The position numbers and the translations under genes are program-made. Shown here one piece after another: positions 1-5,665 of a stretch of DNA of 7,165 bases. The DNA is from an uncultured Anaerolineaceae bacterium (GTDB lineage: Bacteria; Chloroflexota; Anaerolineae; Promineifilales; Promineifilaceae). Location of the stretch: contig CALBTC010000238.1 in the NCBI GenBank assembly GCA_937967805.1, forward strand, positions 1 through 7,165, given 5' to 3'. How positions within the stretch are numbered: position 1 is the first letter of the stretch; each line of letters starts with the position of its first letter. The notes beneath the pieces are model-generated. The model was not told the DNA's origin, did not search any database, and saw only the letters and a list, made by a program, of their open reading frames with translations.

Positions 1-16
1 ACGTTAACAGAAGCTA

Positions 17-66
17 ACTGCAAGAAACTACAAAAGAACTTCAATATGACTTCAAACCCCCTGCAA
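17..66. promoter_or_regulatory. Phased array of five ACTNCAA heptamers (operator candidate)
   Basis: Five heptamers lie in a row: ACTGCAA (17-23), ACTACAA (27-33), ACTTCAA (38-44), ACTTCAA (49-55) and CCTGCAA (60-66). Start-to-start steps are 10, 11, 11 and 11 bases. Four match ACTNCAA exactly and the last has one mismatch. One helical turn per unit puts every copy on the same DNA face, as expected for head-to-tail binding of a winged-helix protein (PhoB boxes and SARP/AfsR operators are 7-base repeats with 4-base spacers). The same heptamer on the other strand forms the array at 2854-2892. The site could control the STAND gene to the right, an unseen divergent gene beyond the left edge, or both. 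The repeats are seen directly; the protein that binds them is inferred. Confidence 0.7.
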
Positions 67-84
67 AAATTTCCCCAAAGCGGG

Positions 85-145
85 TAAGATAGCTTAGGAT
101 CCTATGGCGACGGCCGTATCGAGCATAAAATAGTTGTCTTATTAT
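85..145 (+). promoter_or_regulatory. Possible promoter region of the STAND-TPR operon
   Basis: Two weak -10 candidates precede the STAND gene. TAAGAT (85-90) would place its -35 position over the last heptamer of the array, which would suit an activator-dependent promoter. TATTAT (140-145) is a closer -10 match but has no recognisable -35, and its transcript would have a leader of only about 10-20 bases. A perfect 10-base palindrome, TAGGATCCTA (95-104), and an ACGGCCGT palindrome (110-117) lie between them. Neither candidate is convincing alone. Confidence 0.2.
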
Positions 146-158
146 TGAACTGAACGAG

Positions 159-1583
159 ATGAGGAAAATCGTGATTAATTCTGAAGATGTTCTGGCTGCA
201 TTACGCTTGTGGCACGGGGGAGAAACCAATCATTGGCCTTTACTGCAGATGCGCCTAGGCTTGAACCTCTCTCAATCGGAAGATGTTTACAGCACGCTGG
301 CGGAAGCCGGCCCTGCTGCCAACAATCGAGCCATCCTCAGCTATGGACTAGAACAGTTACGCAATGTTGCACCAGAAGCCGAGGAGCTATTAAGAGAGCG
401 TTATGAAAATCGTCGGGATGTTTTGACGGTCGCCAACCGCCTGAATATATCTGAATCTACTCTTTATTACCGCCAGCGGCAGGCCGTAACTCATTTGACC
501 GAAATTTTGAGCCAGCTAGAAGACCAGGCAAGCACCAAGTGGCGGGCCAAAATGAACAGTCGATTGAGCATCCCTTCGTACGAAACATTGGTTGGCATTG
601 ATGAAGCAGAAAAAACCCTGACAAATGTTTTATTTGATGAAAATGAGCATTTTATTATCTCCATTGATGGTATTGGTGGTTTGGGGAAAACGGCTCTAGC
701 CGATCATTTAGCCCGTCAAATTATTAAAACAACGCGATTTGATGAAATAGCCTGGGTCACAGCAAAGCATACCCACTTATCCATGCTGGGCCGTCTGCAA
801 ATTGAAAGCGGCCGTCCTGCCTTAACCCTGCCGCTCTTAATTGAAAAGCTCTGCACTCAATTTAATGTGGCCACAGGCAACAGCTCAACCCATCTGCAGC
901 GACAGCGAATGCTTTATAATTTTCTAAAGGATCGTCGCTGCTTCATCATCATTGACAATTTGGAAACTGTGGCTGACTATCAAAGCTTGATCCCAGAACT
1001 GCAAAAATGGCAAAATCCAACCAAGTTTTTGCTTACCTCACGAATCCGCTTATTATCAGAGCCGGGCGTGTTTTCCTACTCGCACAAAGAACTAAATAAA
1101 GAGGCCGCTCTTCAACTCATTCGCCAGGAAGCCAAGCGGGGCGGATTTACGGATCTGGTTAGCGCAACAGTCGAAGAGATTTTGAGGATTTATGAAGTCG
1201 TCGGCGGAAATCCACTGGCCCTCAAGCTAATAATCGGGCAGTTGAGATTTTACTCTCTGTCCAGCGTGCTCAACCGATTCACAGATAAAAAGCCTACCGA
1301 AACAAATGAAGGAATTTTTGACTACATTTTTCGCGAAATTTGGGAATCGTTAGACGACGACAGCAAAACCATCCTCATAAGTTTGACTCAAGCGGGAGAT
1401 TCAGGTTTTACAATCGAACATTTGGTGGCCGTCTCTGAATTATCTGAGCCAGTTGTATATAATAGCGTCACCGGACTGGTGTTGTCATCTTTAGTAGATA
1501 TAACGGGATCACTTCTAGAAAGAAGGTATAAGCTACATCGACTTACAGAAGTTTTTCTGTTACGCATGTTCGAGGAAGAATAA
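159..1583 (+). CDS. STAND-class NB-ARC NTPase with N-terminal HTH domain
   Basis: Predicted cytosolic ATP-driven signalling switch of the STAND/NB-ARC class, 474 residues. Residues 84-118 look like a sigma-70 region 4-type helix-turn-helix (VANRLNISESTLYYR). The NTPase core has Walker A GIGGLGKT (171-178), Walker B FIIIDNLE (262-269, Asp266), the LLTSR sensor arginine (Arg295) and the GNPLALKL motif (350-357). Residues 385-474 fit the winged-helix part of the module. The repeat sensor that usually follows in the same chain is missing; the next gene supplies it as a separate TPR protein. The start is uncertain: ATG at 159 has no clear ribosome binding site, while in-frame GTG at 171 has GAGGA (161-165) at 5-base spacing, giving 470 residues. 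The HTH suggests a transcription regulator of AfsR/MalT style rather than an anti-phage STAND, since no effector domain is seen. The class is sure; the regulated pathway is unknown. Confidence 0.9.
   Translation: MRKIVINSEDVLAALRLWHGGETNHWPLLQMRLGLNLSQSEDVYSTLAEAGPAANNRAILSYGLEQLRNVAPEAEELLRERYENRRDVLTVANRLNISESTLYYRQRQAVTHLTEILSQLEDQASTKWRAKMNSRLSIPSYETLVGIDEAEKTLTNVLFDENEHFIISIDGIGGLGKTALADHLARQIIKTTRFDEIAWVTAKHTHLSMLGRLQIESGRPALTLPLLIEKLCTQFNVATGNSSTHLQRQRMLYNFLKDRRCFIIIDNLETVADYQSLIPELQKWQNPTKFLLTSRIRLLSEPGVFSYSHKELNKEAALQLIRQEAKRGGFTDLVSATVEEILRIYEVVGGNPLALKLIIGQLRFYSLSSVLNRFTDKKPTETNEGIFDYIFREIWESLDDDSKTILISLTQAGDSGFTIEHLVAVSELSEPVVYNSVTGLVLSSLVDITGSLLERRYKLHRLTEVFLLRMFEEE
161..165 (+). 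promoter_or_regulatory. GAGGA ribosome binding site favouring the GTG start at 171
   Basis: GAGGA ends 5 bases before an in-frame GTG (171-173). The upstream ATG at 159 would overlap this site and has only a weak purine stretch before it. The true start of the STAND gene may therefore be GTG 171. Confidence 0.45.
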
Positions 1584-2788
1584 TGGACATTTCTCCTCCC
1601 ATTTCACACAAAACCAAATGGCGAAATGTGCTTCAGCAGCAAAAGCTGGCCAATGCCAAACGCTGGTTAGAAATTCTCGAAAAAAGCCATGATCCCGTTA
1701 CACTTGTTCATGAAGATTATGACAATTTTTTAAGAGCGTTAGAAACAACTTTACAAACCCCCAAAACCTTCGAAATTGCATATGACCTAAGTCAAATTTT
1801 GTATCCAATTATTTTTGGTTATGCAGATTGGGACAGATGGCTCGTCTACCTTCAACAATTGCACCATACAAGCAAGATATTGGATAGAGAACAGGAAGAG
1901 GCTAGATTGCTACAACAGATTGGGGATATTCAATACCATAAGGGTAATTTGGCCAATGCAGAAGAAAATTACTTAAAGGCTAGCAATTTATATAAAAGCC
2001 AAGGAAATTTATCAAGTTATTCGCTAGCCTTAGCCATGATCGCCTCATTAAACGCTGTTCAAGGAAAAACTAAAGAGGGCATATCTATTTGCCGGAAAGC
2101 CTTAAGGATGGCTAAACAAGCTAAAGATGACTTAGCCCTGGCAAATGCTAACCTCAACTTATCCAATATTTACCGCAAAATTCGTAATTGGGAACAGGCT
2201 CTCAACACAGCACAAACTGCTTATTTTATCTATCACAGATTGGAACTTTCTCACTTGCTAACCAAAACATCAATCACACTTATCGCGATTTGGGCTGAGT
2301 CAGGCAATTGGGAAAAAATTAACCAATTATCTGCTGAGTTAATGACCGTTTTAGACGCTTCAGGAGACGTATATAATTTAAGTCAACTAAAAAACAACAT
2401 GGGCATTTCTGCCTTTAGCCAAGGCAACTATAATATGGCAGAAGCTGCATGGCAAGAGGCTCTGCAGCTGCATTCACAAATACAGGAACCGATGGAACTG
2501 GCAAGCATCTATAATAACCTGGGCATGGTCTATACGCAGCTAGAAGAGTGGGAAACGGCCGAAGAGATGTTACTGAAAGCAGTTACATCATTTCGGCGAT
2601 TCGGCGCTATTTTTAGCTGGGCCAATTCATTAGACAACCTGGCAGACTTGTATGAAGTACGCGGCCAAACGGCCGAATTTAAACAAACTTTGCAGGAAGC
2701 TATAGCTGGTTTGCAGGTCCTTAAAGACACGCCCCATGCGGCCGAATTGCTAGACTATATGCAAAAACGTCTGGCCAATTCGAAATAA
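1583..2788 (+). CDS. TPR-repeat protein, partner of the STAND NTPase
   Basis: A 401-residue protein made almost wholly of tetratricopeptide repeats, a protein- or ligand-binding scaffold. No signal peptide or membrane segment is visible. After an N-terminal helical part (1-100), seven repeats start near residues 107, 147, 187, 227, 267, 307 and 347. The turn residues recur at 121, 161, 201, 241, 281, 321 and 361 with no insertion or deletion. Typical motifs are GNLANAEENYLKA and GNYNMAEAAWQEA; the fourth repeat is the most degenerate. The ATG overlaps the STAND stop in TAATG (1581-1585), and GAGGA (1572-1576) lies 6 bases before it inside the upstream gene, so the two should be translationally coupled in similar amounts. 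In AfsR- and MalT-like proteins such repeats form the C-terminal sensor of the same chain, so I infer that this protein is the detached sensor of the STAND NTPase. An old frameshift splitting one gene is an alternative, though the good start signal argues for two genes. Confidence 0.88.
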   Translation: MDISPPISHKTKWRNVLQQQKLANAKRWLEILEKSHDPVTLVHEDYDNFLRALETTLQTPKTFEIAYDLSQILYPIIFGYADWDRWLVYLQQLHHTSKILDREQEEARLLQQIGDIQYHKGNLANAEENYLKASNLYKSQGNLSSYSLALAMIASLNAVQGKTKEGISICRKALRMAKQAKDDLALANANLNLSNIYRKIRNWEQALNTAQTAYFIYHRLELSHLLTKTSITLIAIWAESGNWEKINQLSAELMTVLDASGDVYNLSQLKNNMGISAFSQGNYNMAEAAWQEALQLHSQIQEPMELASIYNNLGMVYTQLEEWETAEEMLLKAVTSFRRFGAIFSWANSLDNLADLYEVRGQTAEFKQTLQEAIAGLQVLKDTPHAAELLDYMQKRLANSK

Positions 2789-2853
2789 TCCCCTCTTTCC
2801 TCACCCATTACTGCCTCTCAAAATCTCTCTGTTTCTAGAAAAATATATCTTAT

Positions 2854-2892
2854 TTGCAGTTACTTTGTAGGTGTTTTGCAGTCATTTTGAGT
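2854..2892 (+). promoter_or_regulatory. Phased array of four TTGNAGT heptamers (operator candidate)
   Basis: Four heptamers run toward the kinase gene: TTGCAGT (2854-2860), TTGTAGG (2865-2871), TTGCAGT (2876-2882) and TTTGAGT (2886-2892), in steps of 11, 11 and 10 bases. Two match TTGNAGT exactly and two have one mismatch. This is the reverse complement of the motif arrayed at 17-66, so the same DNA-binding protein probably reads both. The last unit sits where a -35 box would be for the TATGCT at 2908-2913. The repeats are seen directly; co-regulation with the STAND operon is inferred. Confidence 0.68.
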
Positions 2893-2913
2893 ACCAGTCG
2901 CCAGGTTTATGCT
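2887..2913 (+). promoter_or_regulatory. Candidate promoter of the histidine kinase gene
   Basis: TTGAGT (2887-2892) and TATGCT (2908-2913) are separated by 15 bases, and the -35 overlaps the last heptamer of the operator array. Start of transcription would fall near 2920, giving a leader of about 50 bases to ATG 2974. The short spacer would fit a promoter that needs an activator. A rival is TTGCAT (2928-2933) with TATATT (2949-2954), also 15 bases apart. Both are weak. Confidence 0.28.
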
Positions 2914-2973
2914 ACCATGATTTTTATTTGCATCGTTAAAAACAGATTTATATTTCGCCAAGTAAAGTTAGAT

Positions 2974-3765
2974 ATGTCTTCAAATTCGCCACCACACTCA
3001 AACCCCCAGGCACAACAGCTAGAAACCATTGGTTTTCTGGCAACTGGTATTGCCCACGATTTTAGTAATTTACTTACCAGCATTGTGGGGCAAACCTCGT
3101 TGGCTCTGGCTACCCTGCCCCAAGATAATGTTGCCCGACTTCACATTGAAAAAGCTATGCAGGCGGCCGAATTTGCCGCCGAATTGACGCGTCAGCTTCT
3201 CACCTACGCTACTTCACAGGATGCACCGGATGAGTTGATTGACCTAAACGAGCTAATCAAAGACAACATTAGTCTGTTGAATACAACTTTGCTCAATGGC
3301 GTCTCTTTGCAGCTAGACTTAATGCCCAATATTCCGCCGATAGAGGCCAAACGAGCTCACATTCAGCAGCTCATTATGAATTTGATCATTAACGCGGCTG
3401 AATCGATTGAAGGCGGCATGGGATTTGTCATCTTGCGAACCGGCAAAGAAATAATTCGGGAAGATGATCGCTGTTACCACTTCGTCAATACGCGGTCTCT
3501 TCATTCAGGCTGCTATATCTATTTTAAAGTTACTGACACCGGCTGCGGGATGACACCGTATCAAGTTCAGCAGGTTTTTTCCCCATTTTATACGACCAAA
3601 CCCTCTGGGCGGGGACTGGGTTTAGCCACCGTGCTAGATATTGTTAACTTATATAGAGGGGGAATTGTGGTTGACAGCCAGCCAGGCCTGGGCACAACAT
3701 TTAATATCTATTTACCGCTGCCGACCCATTTAGGCGCAATGGCCAATACCTCGACCCTGCATTAA
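2974..3765 (+). CDS. Small soluble histidine kinase without sensor domain
   Basis: A 263-residue orphan-type histidine kinase expected to autophosphorylate and pass phosphate to an unseen response regulator. The H-box is FLATGIAHDFSNLL (21-34) with His28 as phospho-acceptor, resembling NtrB/hybrid-kinase dimerisation domains. The ATPase domain is complete: N-box NLIINAAESI (136-145), G1 box DTGCGM (188-193), F-box FSPF (202-205) and G2 box GRGLGLA (212-218). Only about 15 residues precede the H-box region, so there is no PAS, GAF or transmembrane sensor and no receiver domain; the signal must come from a partner protein. The frame stays open up to TTG 2854, but that extension runs through the operator array and promoter, so ATG 2974 is preferred. 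The ribosome binding site is weak. Its stop shares TTAA with the convergent tlyA gene. I infer a link with the STAND-TPR pair from the shared operator motif, not from an operon. Confidence 0.87.
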   Translation: MSSNSPPHSNPQAQQLETIGFLATGIAHDFSNLLTSIVGQTSLALATLPQDNVARLHIEKAMQAAEFAAELTRQLLTYATSQDAPDELIDLNELIKDNISLLNTTLLNGVSLQLDLMPNIPPIEAKRAHIQQLIMNLIINAAESIEGGMGFVILRTGKEIIREDDRCYHFVNTRSLHSGCYIYFKVTDTGCGMTPYQVQQVFSPFYTTKPSGRGLGLATVLDIVNLYRGGIVVDSQPGLGTTFNIYLPLPTHLGAMANTSTLH

Positions 3766-3782
3766 TCGTCAGCCGATTTAAT
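3761..3782. terminator. Weak inverted repeat at the convergent gene junction
   Basis: AATCG (3764-3768) and CGATT (3774-3778) flank the loop TCAGC. After a one-base bulge, three more A-T pairs extend the stem. It lies across the shared stop codons and is short and AT-rich, with no long T run on either strand. It could be a weak bidirectional terminator or chance. Confidence 0.22.
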
Positions 3783-4565
3783 TTGTGCCAACAGGTCCTC
3801 TACGGCCGTATCCGCCAAGCTATCCTTTACTCCCAACCGCAACCACACCAAAAACTCCACGTTGCCCTCGGCCCCCGTCACCGGGGAAGCGATGAGCCCC
3901 TGCACACCAAACGCGTTCTCACGAAACCATTGCCACAAATCCAGCAAGACCGTGCGGTGAACGGCCGTATCCTTCACAATGCCGCCCCGCCCCACCTGCT
4001 CAGGACCCGCCTCAAACTGCGGCTTGATCAGCGCCACGATATTGGCCTCAGGCGTCAACCACTGCTTCACCGCCGGCAAAATAAGCCGCAGCGAGATAAA
4101 CGACACATCAATCGCTACAAAGTTAACCGGCTCAGCCAGCGATTCCAGATAACGGGCGTTGGTGCGCTCCAACACCACTACGCGCGCATCCTGACGCAGC
4201 GACCAATCCAGCTGACCATACCCCACGTCGATGGCATACACTCGCGCGGCCCCGTTTTGCAGCAACACGTCGGTAAAGCCGCCGGTACAGGCGCCCACGT
4301 CGGCGCAAATGGCACCCGTCACATTCAGGCCAAACGTCTCCAGCGCGGCAGCCAGCTTAAAACCGCCCCGCCCCACGTACGGCAGCGGGGTTTTTAGCTC
4401 AATGGTAGATTCAAGGGGAACGGCCGTTCCCGGTTTGTCCACCCGCGTACCATCCACCAAAACCTCGCCGGCCAAAATGACGCCCTGCGCCTTTGACCGC
4501 GTCGGCACTAATCCCCGCACCACCAGCAGCTTATCCAATCGCTCCTTCTTCTTCGCCAAAATCAC
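3762..4565 (-). CDS. tlyA: TlyA-family rRNA 2'-O-methyltransferase
   Basis: Predicted cytosolic, SAM-dependent 2'-O-methyltransferase for cytidine in rRNA. In studied TlyA enzymes the targets are 23S C1920 and, for the longer type, 16S C1409, and loss gives capreomycin resistance; older annotations say haemolysin A. The 267 residues match the usual length. An N-terminal S4 RNA-binding domain (about 7-60) is followed by an FtsJ-like Rossmann domain with SAM loop DVGACTGGFTD (89-99). The K-D-K-E catalytic set is intact: Lys70 (VGRGGFK), Asp153 (AIDVSF), Lys181 (IKPQFE) and Glu238 (NVEFLVW). The GTG start at 4565 overlaps a GGAG (4565-4568) that sits 5 bases before an in-frame TTG at 4559, so translation may begin two codons later. 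It lies 15 bases downstream of the sugar reductase gene and is probably cotranscribed with it, which is not the usual tlyA neighbourhood. The C-terminus converges on the kinase gene. Confidence 0.93.
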   Translation of the reverse strand: MILAKKKERLDKLLVVRGLVPTRSKAQGVILAGEVLVDGTRVDKPGTAVPLESTIELKTPLPYVGRGGFKLAAALETFGLNVTGAICADVGACTGGFTDVLLQNGAARVYAIDVGYGQLDWSLRQDARVVVLERTNARYLESLAEPVNFVAIDVSFISLRLILPAVKQWLTPEANIVALIKPQFEAGPEQVGRGGIVKDTAVHRTVLLDLWQWFRENAFGVQGLIASPVTGAEGNVEFLVWLRLGVKDSLADTAVEDLLAQIKSADD

Positions 4566-4580
4566 TCCACTGAACCCAAC

Positions 4581-5525
4581 TCAAACACGCTCAAACCAAT
4601 CCGCCAAAATATCTTTTAGCGATTCTTCCAAACTGTAGTCGGGCTTCCAGCCGGTCTGCGCCATCAGCTTGGCATAGCTGCCATACAAACAAGGCGTGTC
4701 AGACGGCCGCATCCGCTCCGGATCATGCTCCACCACCACCTCAATGCCGGCAATCTCTATCAGCTTTTGCAAAACTGTCTCAATCTTTACCGGTTGGCCG
4801 GAGCAAATCAAATAGGTTTCGCCCGGTTCACCCTTTTCAGCCAGCAGCTCATAAGCCCGCACCACGTCACGCACATCGGTAAAATCGCGCATCGCTTCCA
4901 GATTGCCCACCATCATCCGGTTAGGGCGTTTTTCAGCCTGAATTTCTGCCAACTGACTGGCAAAATCAGGCACCACAAAACCCAACGATTGGTGCGGACC
5001 GATGTGGTTAAACGGCCGTGCTTCCACCACTGGCAGTTGATACCGTTCCCAAAACAAAGGAACCAGCATTCCCGCCGCCCATTTGCTAACACCATAGGGA
5101 TGATTCGGTGCGGGCAAGGTCTGTTCGGTAATGGGCAATTCTTCCGGCTGAATCTCGCCGTAAATTTCAGCGCTGGTCACAACGAGCACACGCGGACGTC
5201 CGTAACCCACCACCGCCTGCAACAAATTCGCCGTCCCCACACTGTTCACCGCCAACGTCAAGCCCGGCTGCTGCCAGGAACGCGCCGGATACGCCTGTCC
5301 CGCCAGATGATACACGACGTCCGGTCTGGCCTGGGTGACGGCCGTTTCCAATGACTCTTTATGCAGTAAATCGCCCGAAATCAACCTTACCTGTTCATTT
5401 TGCTGCAATGGCTGGTGACTGGTTTCTTCATGCACCAAAGAAAAAATCTCGTGCCCGGCCGCTGCCAGATTTTTAACCAGATGGGACCCGGCAAATCCAG
5501 TCGCCCCCGTGATGAAAATACGCAT
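4581..5525 (-). CDS. rmd: GDP-6-deoxy-D-mannose reductase (SDR family)
   Basis: Extended short-chain dehydrogenase of 314 residues. It probably reduces the GDP-4-keto-6-deoxy-mannose made by Gmd to GDP-D-rhamnose, a cytosolic precursor for surface polysaccharide. The nucleotide-binding glycines are GATGFAG (7-13), with Ser118 in TSAEIYG and the catalytic pair Tyr144/Lys148 in YGVSK. Stretches typical of Rmd are FNHIGPHQSLGFVVPDFA (172-189), VGNLEAMRDFTDVRDVVRAY (206-225) and DPERMRPSD (268-276). ATG 5525 is chosen because AGAGG (5532-5536) lies 6 bases before it. The longer frames from ATG 5531 or TTG 5564 lack such a site, and MRIFITGATG is the expected N-terminus. It is first in a likely operon with tlyA. 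No gmd is seen in the window. A related GDP-mannose 4,6-dehydratase-type or UDP-sugar epimerase activity cannot be excluded from sequence alone. Confidence 0.88.
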   Translation of the reverse strand: MRIFITGATGFAGSHLVKNLAAAGHEIFSLVHEETSHQPLQQNEQVRLISGDLLHKESLETAVTQARPDVVYHLAGQAYPARSWQQPGLTLAVNSVGTANLLQAVVGYGRPRVLVVTSAEIYGEIQPEELPITEQTLPAPNHPYGVSKWAAGMLVPLFWERYQLPVVEARPFNHIGPHQSLGFVVPDFASQLAEIQAEKRPNRMMVGNLEAMRDFTDVRDVVRAYELLAEKGEPGETYLICSGQPVKIETVLQKLIEIAGIEVVVEHDPERMRPSDTPCLYGSYAKLMAQTGWKPDYSLEESLKDILADWFERV

Positions 5526-5531
5526 ACACAT

Positions 5532-5536
5532 CCTCT
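5532..5536 (-). promoter_or_regulatory. AGAGG ribosome binding site of the reductase gene
   Basis: On the minus strand AGAGG is followed by six bases and ATG 5525. The in-frame ATG at 5529-5531 touches the site and could not use it, so this element decides the start. Confidence 0.6.
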
Positions 5537-5578
5537 GCTTGTTAGGGAAAAGATTGGCCAACAAACGTGACCAGCCAC

Positions 5579-5607
5579 ATTATACCTGCCAAACGACCAT
5601 CGGCTAA
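5579..5607 (-). promoter_or_regulatory. Promoter of the rmd-tlyA operon
   Basis: A perfect TATAAT lies on the minus strand at 5579-5584. The -35 is poor: TTAGCC at 5602-5607 with a 17-base spacer is the best placed. Transcription would begin near 5572, leaving a leader of about 46 bases that contains the AGAGG site. It diverges from the promoter at 5631-5658 without overlap. Confidence 0.5.
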
Positions 5608-5630
5608 AGATCAACCAGTTAGGTCCCAGG

Positions 5631-5658
5631 TTGAAAACGGGAAAAGCCAAAGTATAAT
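5631..5658 (+). promoter_or_regulatory. Strong sigma70-type promoter giving a leaderless transcript
   Basis: TTGAAA (5631-5636), a 16-base spacer and a perfect TATAAT (5653-5658) form the best promoter in the window. Seven bases separate the -10 from the A of ATG 5666, so transcription should start at or within a base or two of the start codon. No ribosome binding site precedes that ATG, consistent with a leaderless mRNA. Confidence 0.75.
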
Positions 5659-5665
5659 TCCTCCC

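Noticed and set aside
17..66. Reading the heptamer arrays as CRISPR, plasmid iterons or tandem-repeat noise
   Set aside because: Units are too short for CRISPR; there is no replication gene; spacers differ in sequence while heptamer and pitch are kept, and the same motif recurs at a second promoter.
41..229. Minus-strand open frame of 62 residues at the left edge
   Set aside because: Runs through the operator array and into the STAND gene; no motif or start signal.
159..2788. Anti-phage STAND (Avs-like) defence system
   Set aside because: No nuclease, protease or membrane effector domain is present, and the N-terminus is an HTH; a regulator fits better.
2832..2841. Palindrome TTTCTAGAAA before the kinase array
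   Set aside because: Seen once, AT-rich, no partner elsewhere and no T run after it; not enough to call an operator or terminator.
2854..2973. N-terminal extension of the kinase from TTG 2854
   Set aside because: The added 40 residues would be encoded by the heptamer array and promoter; the H-box domain begins normally after ATG 2974.
3783..4397. Plus-strand open frame of 204 residues opposite tlyA
   Set aside because: Low-complexity His/Arg/Gln-rich product, fully antisense to a gene with all catalytic residues.
4725..5354. Plus-strand open frame of 209 residues opposite the reductase
   Set aside because: Antisense to a complete SDR gene; product has no recognisable motif.
5567..5665. 33-residue extension of the nucleotidyltransferase-like gene from GTG 5567
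   Set aside because: It lies upstream of the strong promoter at 5631-5658, so it would not be in the transcript.
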